Shown: piece after piece, positions 61,001 through 64,000 of the stretch | Numbering within the stretch: the stretch's first letter is position 1 | Layout: the number at the start of each line of letters is the position of its first letter | Assembly (NCBI RefSeq): GCF_001704415.2 | Contig: NC_030814.1 | Coordinates: forward strand, 76,129,121 to 76,193,120 | Source of the DNA: Capra hircus | Lineage: Eukaryota; Chordata; Mammalia; Artiodactyla; Bovidae | Direction: 5' to 3' | Length of the DNA stretch: 64,000 nt | Notes under the pieces: generated by a model | Seen by the model: only the letters and a program-made list of their open reading frames with translations | Databases searched by the model: none | Told to the model about the DNA's origin: nothing | Made by a program: the position numbers and the translations under genes

Positions 61001-61435
61001 CTCCACAGCGAGGGACACCCAGAGAGGTTCTCAGAGTTACATGGAGAAGAGAAGAGGGAGGAGGGTGATAAAGGTGACCAGGAGAAGAGGGGGAATCAAA
61101 AAGGGAGAGAGCAGTCTAGGCAGTAATCAAATCCCTGTGTGCTCTCCACAGCTTGGAACACCCAGAAAGGTTCATGGAGTTCCATAGAGAAGAGAAGAGG
61201 GAGGAAGGAGATAGAGGTGACTAGGAGAAGAGGAGGGGGAGTCAAAAGGAGAGAGACAGATCTAGCCAGTAATCAGTTCCCTAAGTGTTCTCCACAGCCC
61301 AGAATACCCAAAGAGATTCACAGAGTTGGGTAGAGAAGAGAAGGGGGGTGAGGAGACAGAGGTGACCTGGGGGAGAAAAAGGAGAGTCAAAGGGGGAGAG
61401 GGCAATCAAGCCAGTAATCACACTCCTAAGTGAAA
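61001..61435 (-). repeat. L1 5' UTR tandem monomers (3 x about 145 bases)
   Basis: CTCCACAG recurs at 61001, 61144 and 61290 (spacing 143 and 146). Each is followed by an AGAGAAGAG-rich block and a CCAGTAATCA-type block. Tandem promoter monomers of this kind are known from some L1 lineages. Bov-A2 follows immediately. Confidence 0.85.
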
Positions 61436-61437
61436 AT

Positions 61438-61726
61438 GCAGAGAAAGCAATGGCAACCCACTCCAGTACTCTTGCCTGGAAAACCCCATGGGCAGAGGAG
61501 CCTGGTAGGCTGCAGTCCATGGGGTCGCTAAGAGTCGGACATGACTAAGTGACTTCAGTTTCACTTTTCACTTTCATGCATTGGAGAAGGAAATGGCACC
61601 CCACTCCAGTGTTCTTGCCTGGAGAATTCTAGGGACGGAGGAGCCTGGTGGGCTGCCATCTGTGGGGTCGCACAGAGTCGGACATGATTGAAGCGACTTA
61701 GCAGCAGCAGCAGCAGCAGCAGCAGC
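61438..61726 (+). repeat. Bov-A2 SINE with (CAG)n tail
   Basis: Two monomers with linker TCACTTTTCACTTTCATGC. It ends in GCAGCAGCAG... at 61701-61726, a probable polymorphic triplet tract. Confidence 0.92.
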
Positions 61727-62025
61727 ATTTTCATAAGACAAAGTTCTATTAGACAGTGCTGTCTTTGATATTGTCAAATGCTTGTTATTTACCCAGCTCC
61801 TTTTTTTTTTTGGTAGGTTAAAGAATTGTCTTAGGGACTAAATTTCTTTTGTAATGTAAATCATCTATATTGTAGTTTGTTACGTGCCTGCAATATAAAT
61901 GTATTTTTCCTGGAAATGAATTCTATTGAATGAATTGTATCTGTCATGTACTCTGATCCACAGAATTTAGAAGCCATTTGTGAAGATTATTACTGAAGTT
62001 TTGTCCTAATTTCCCTTTCCTTCAG

Positions 62026-62085
62026 ATTCAGTGGAAGAAGGAGAGAAGATTGTGAAGACAGCACTGGATGCTTTTGGAAGAATAG
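62026..62085 (+). CDS. HSD17B4: HSD17B4 exon 4, residues 74-93
   Basis: 60 bases, acceptor CCTTCAG, donor GTGATG at 62086, phase 1 in and out. The split codon 74 gives D, then SVEEGEKIVKTALDAFGRI, forming the helix before the next beta strand of the SDR fold. It joins the frame of exons 3 and 5 exactly. The donor GTGATG lacks G at +5 and is weak. Confidence 0.95.
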
Positions 62086-62504
62086 GTGATGTTTCTTTAC
62101 ATTTATGGTACTCACAGAGCAGCTTCTACCTTTCTAATGAATTATTTTTATTTTACTTTTGTTTGCTAAAAACTCTTTCTTGGTAATCAAATTTTTAGAT
62201 TTGTTTTAAAATTTAATTTTTTAACATACCCTAATCTTATTCCACAAAGGGCTTGAGGTGACAGTTTGTATGCATGTATGTGTTGAATTGGTTGTTTGTT
62301 TTTTGTATTTTAAGGGCCTTTAGAAAAACTTAAAAGCATTCTCTAAGTTTCTTTTTATAGTAATTTTATCATATCCCTGATATATAAAAATACATATATA
62401 ATATACAATAATTTACATGATTATATAATTAATAACTATTAAAGATATTATAATAATTTAATCATACCTCCAATATTGGGGGTATGATTATATATGTATA
62501 TCAG

Positions 62505-62612
62505 AAAGAAAGAAAGAAAGAACAAAAGAGAAGTCGCTCAGTTGTGTCCAACTCTTTGTGACCCCATGGACTGTAGCCTACCAGGCTCCTCCATCCATGG
62601 GATTTTCCAGGC
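62505..62612 (-). repeat. partial Bov-A-type SINE (antisense), 11-base TSD
   Basis: (GAAA)n then GAAGTCGCTCAGTTGTGTCC to GGGATTTTCCAGGC. Flanked by ATGTATATCAG at 62494-62504 and 62613-62623. Confidence 0.85.
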
Positions 62613-62623
62613 ATGTATATCAG

Positions 62624-62888
62624 CTGCTAAGTCACTTCAGTCGTGTCCGACTCTGTGCGACTCCATAGACGGCAGCCCACCAGGCTCCTCTGTCCCTGGG
62701 ATTCTCCAGGCGAGAACAATGGAGTGGGTTGCCATTTCCTTCTCCAGTTCATGAAAGTGAAAAGTGAAAGTGAAGTCGCTTAGTCGTGTCTGACTCTTAG
62801 CGACCCCATGGATTGCAGCCCACCAGGCTCCTCCGTCCATGGGATTTTCCAGGCAAGAGTACTGGAGTGGGTTGCCCTTTCCTTCTCC
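62624..62888 (-). repeat. Bov-A2 SINE (antisense), same TSD
   Basis: Two monomers from CTGCTAAGTCACTTCAGTCG to TTGCCCTTTCCTTCTCC. Flanked by ATGTATATCAG at 62613-62623 and 62889-62899. Confidence 0.9.
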
Positions 62889-62951
62889 ATGTATATCAGA
62901 GGTATGATTAAATTATTATAATGCTTATTTAATAGTTACTAAGTAATTATA

Positions 62952-63080
62952 GGGGCTTCCCTGGTGGCTCAGATGGTAAAGCATCTGCCTGCAATATGGG
63001 AGACCTGGAATCGATCCCTAGGTTGGGAAGATCCCCTGGAGAAGGAAATGGCAACCCACTCCAGTACTCTTGCCTGGAGT
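62952..63080 (+). repeat. Bov-tA SINE (3'-truncated)
   Basis: Head GGGGCTTCCCTGGTGGCTCA, B-box-like GGAATCGATCC. It stops within the body after CAGTACTCTTGCCTGGAG. Confidence 0.9.
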
Positions 63081-63921
63081 GATTCTGTATCTTGCAAATT
63101 AAGATGAATTATATAAAAGTTCATTTTTAAGAAGTATTTCAATGTATTGTTTAATCTTTCTAATTTAATCCCATACATTGTAAAAGGTTATTGAATTACT
63201 GGAGGAACCACCCAACATGTTTCTAGTCTGAAAAATGTTGATTTTTATAGTTTGAATGTGTTCACCTTCCCTTTTTTTTGGTCTACCATGTATATTTTTT
63301 CTAGCTATGTTTGGTTGAGTTTGTGCGAGACATGTTCATGTATTGTCTGACACAGGGATAGAAGCCCTAAGGGTTTGAAGTCATAAAATGAAGATAGCCA
63401 CAAGATGGTGGTTGAACCTTAAAAAACAATCCCTTTCTTTTTATAGTGAGGATGCAATTGTGTATCCATATAGGCTGTCAGTTTCTAATTCTAATAGTTT
63501 CACTTTTGACTTCATTGGCAAAGAAAATTTTTTTAAACTTTTAACTTTCCCTGTGAATTTTGAAGTTGCTTGAGGGATGGCTTATGATTACTGCTGAGTT
63601 CTATGAACTTAAGTTATGTGGCTGCTAATTCTGTAAATAAGTTCATAGAATTTTGGCAGAAAGTAGAGATGGAAAAATCTAAAAAATGTTTAGATATGTA
63701 GGTTTGAAAGGAAAGCACTAATGTAATGTGATTCTTATGCTTTTGTGAATCAGATTTTTTTTGCTATAGGTATAAAATTTTGTTTTGCTAACACTTGTTG
63801 CTTATTATATCTACTTAACCCATGGGGAGAAAAACACTTTTGAAAGAAATGTGAGTTTTAAGCAAATGCAAATTAATATGCTTGCTTTTATATATGTGAC
63901 TTGGACATTTTTATATTGTAG

Positions 63922-63943
63922 ATATTGTGATCAACAATGCTGG
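63922..63943 (+). CDS. HSD17B4: HSD17B4 exon 5 (22-base microexon), residues 94-100
   Basis: Acceptor TTGTAG, donor GTGAGT at 63944. The split codon 94 gives D, then IVINNA and the first two bases of a glycine codon, so the NNAG motif (residues 98-101) is completed by the next exon beyond the window. NNAG stabilises the central sheet and is conserved in classical SDRs. At 22 bases this is a microexon. Its motif and the exact frame from exon 4 support it. Confidence 0.93.
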
Positions 63944-64000
63944 GTGAGTATTTCTTTTTTCATTTCCAATAAAGTAATGTATTTGCAAAGTTTTTTTTTT
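63944..64000 (+). other. HSD17B4: start of HSD17B4 intron 5
   Basis: GTGAGT donor followed by AT-rich sequence running out of the window. The catalytic Ser and Tyr of the dehydrogenase, the hydratase and the SCP2 domains are all downstream. Confidence 0.9.

Larger units (their letters stand above)
55378..61435 (-). mobile_element. nearly full-length bovine-type L1 (antisense), inactive
   Basis: About 6 kb from a T-rich 3' end to a 5' UTR made of three tandem monomers. On the - strand: 5' UTR 61435-60480, ORF1 about 60471-59543, ORF2 about 59470-55850, 3' UTR to 55378. Both frames are interrupted. It sits antisense in HSD17B4 intron 3 and retains enough structure to date as a relatively young insertion. 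Confidence 0.92.
54685..62025 (+). other. HSD17B4: HSD17B4 intron 3 (7,341 bases)
   Basis: GTACGG donor and TTCAG acceptor. Mostly filled by an antisense L1. 55083-55370 and 61727-62025 hold nothing else that I recognise. Confidence 0.9.
62447..62922. repeat. AT-rich inverted repeat interrupted by SINEs
   Basis: The 23 bases at 62447-62469 are the exact reverse complement of 62900-62922. Similarity continues outwards for roughly 30 more bases with gaps. Between the arms lie a 32-base near-palindrome (62459-62490, one mismatch) and two SINE insertions. Confidence 0.85.
62086..63921 (+). other. HSD17B4: HSD17B4 intron 4 (1,836 bases)
   Basis: Short AT-rich intron with an inverted-repeat structure and three SINE pieces listed separately. 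63085-63921 holds nothing else recognised. Confidence 0.9.

Noticed and set aside
61701..61726. CAG repeat as a coding polyglutamine or expansion locus
   Set aside because: It is the tail of a Bov-A2 SINE within an intron.

Overview
This is nuclear DNA from a ruminant, most likely a bovid. It is crowded with repeats restricted to or typical of ruminants (BovB/RTE LINE, Bov-tA and Bov-A2 SINEs, a bovine-type L1 with a tandem-monomer 5' UTR) or of cetartiodactyls (CHR-type SINE). Older mammalian repeats (MIR, L2, MLT1, MER2, MER5A) lie between them. Species cannot be fixed by eye.

The only host protein-coding gene I can support is the 5' part of HSD17B4 (peroxisomal multifunctional enzyme type 2, D-bifunctional protein) on the + strand. 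Five coding exons are visible: 35477-35534, 44064-44117, 54577-54684, 62026-62085 and 63922-63943. All have AG/GT borders and a continuous frame. They encode residues 1-100 plus two bases of codon 101, covering the NAD-binding half of the short-chain dehydrogenase domain up to the NNAG motif. The rest of the gene lies beyond the right edge. A GC- and CpG-rich promoter region (about 35205-35960) carries a ZNF143-like site, an NRF1-like site and a strong G-quadruplex run.

Layout: 1-17 kb is intergenic DNA with scattered repeats and no gene seen. 17.3-32.9 kb is a deep transposon nest. An antisense L1 is broken by three antisense LTR insertions, some holding further insertions. Next to it an MLT1A-type LTR is split by an antisense solo LTR, which is split by a 7.7 kb gammaretrovirus-like provirus that contains BovB and Bov-A fragments. 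32.9-35.2 kb holds CHR, MER2, MER5A and Bov-A2 copies. 35.2 kb to the end is the HSD17B4 promoter, exons 1-5 and introns, which contain a long antisense BovB, a nearly complete antisense L1, and many SINEs.

The ERV, L1 and BovB coding regions are all degraded by stops, frameshifts and deletions. I found no undescribed functional system. The most informative signals are structural: target-site duplications that give the order of insertions, an internally deleted BovB that resembles the presumed origin of the Bov-A SINE, repeated use of one target site by successive insertions, and an AT-rich palindrome in intron 4.
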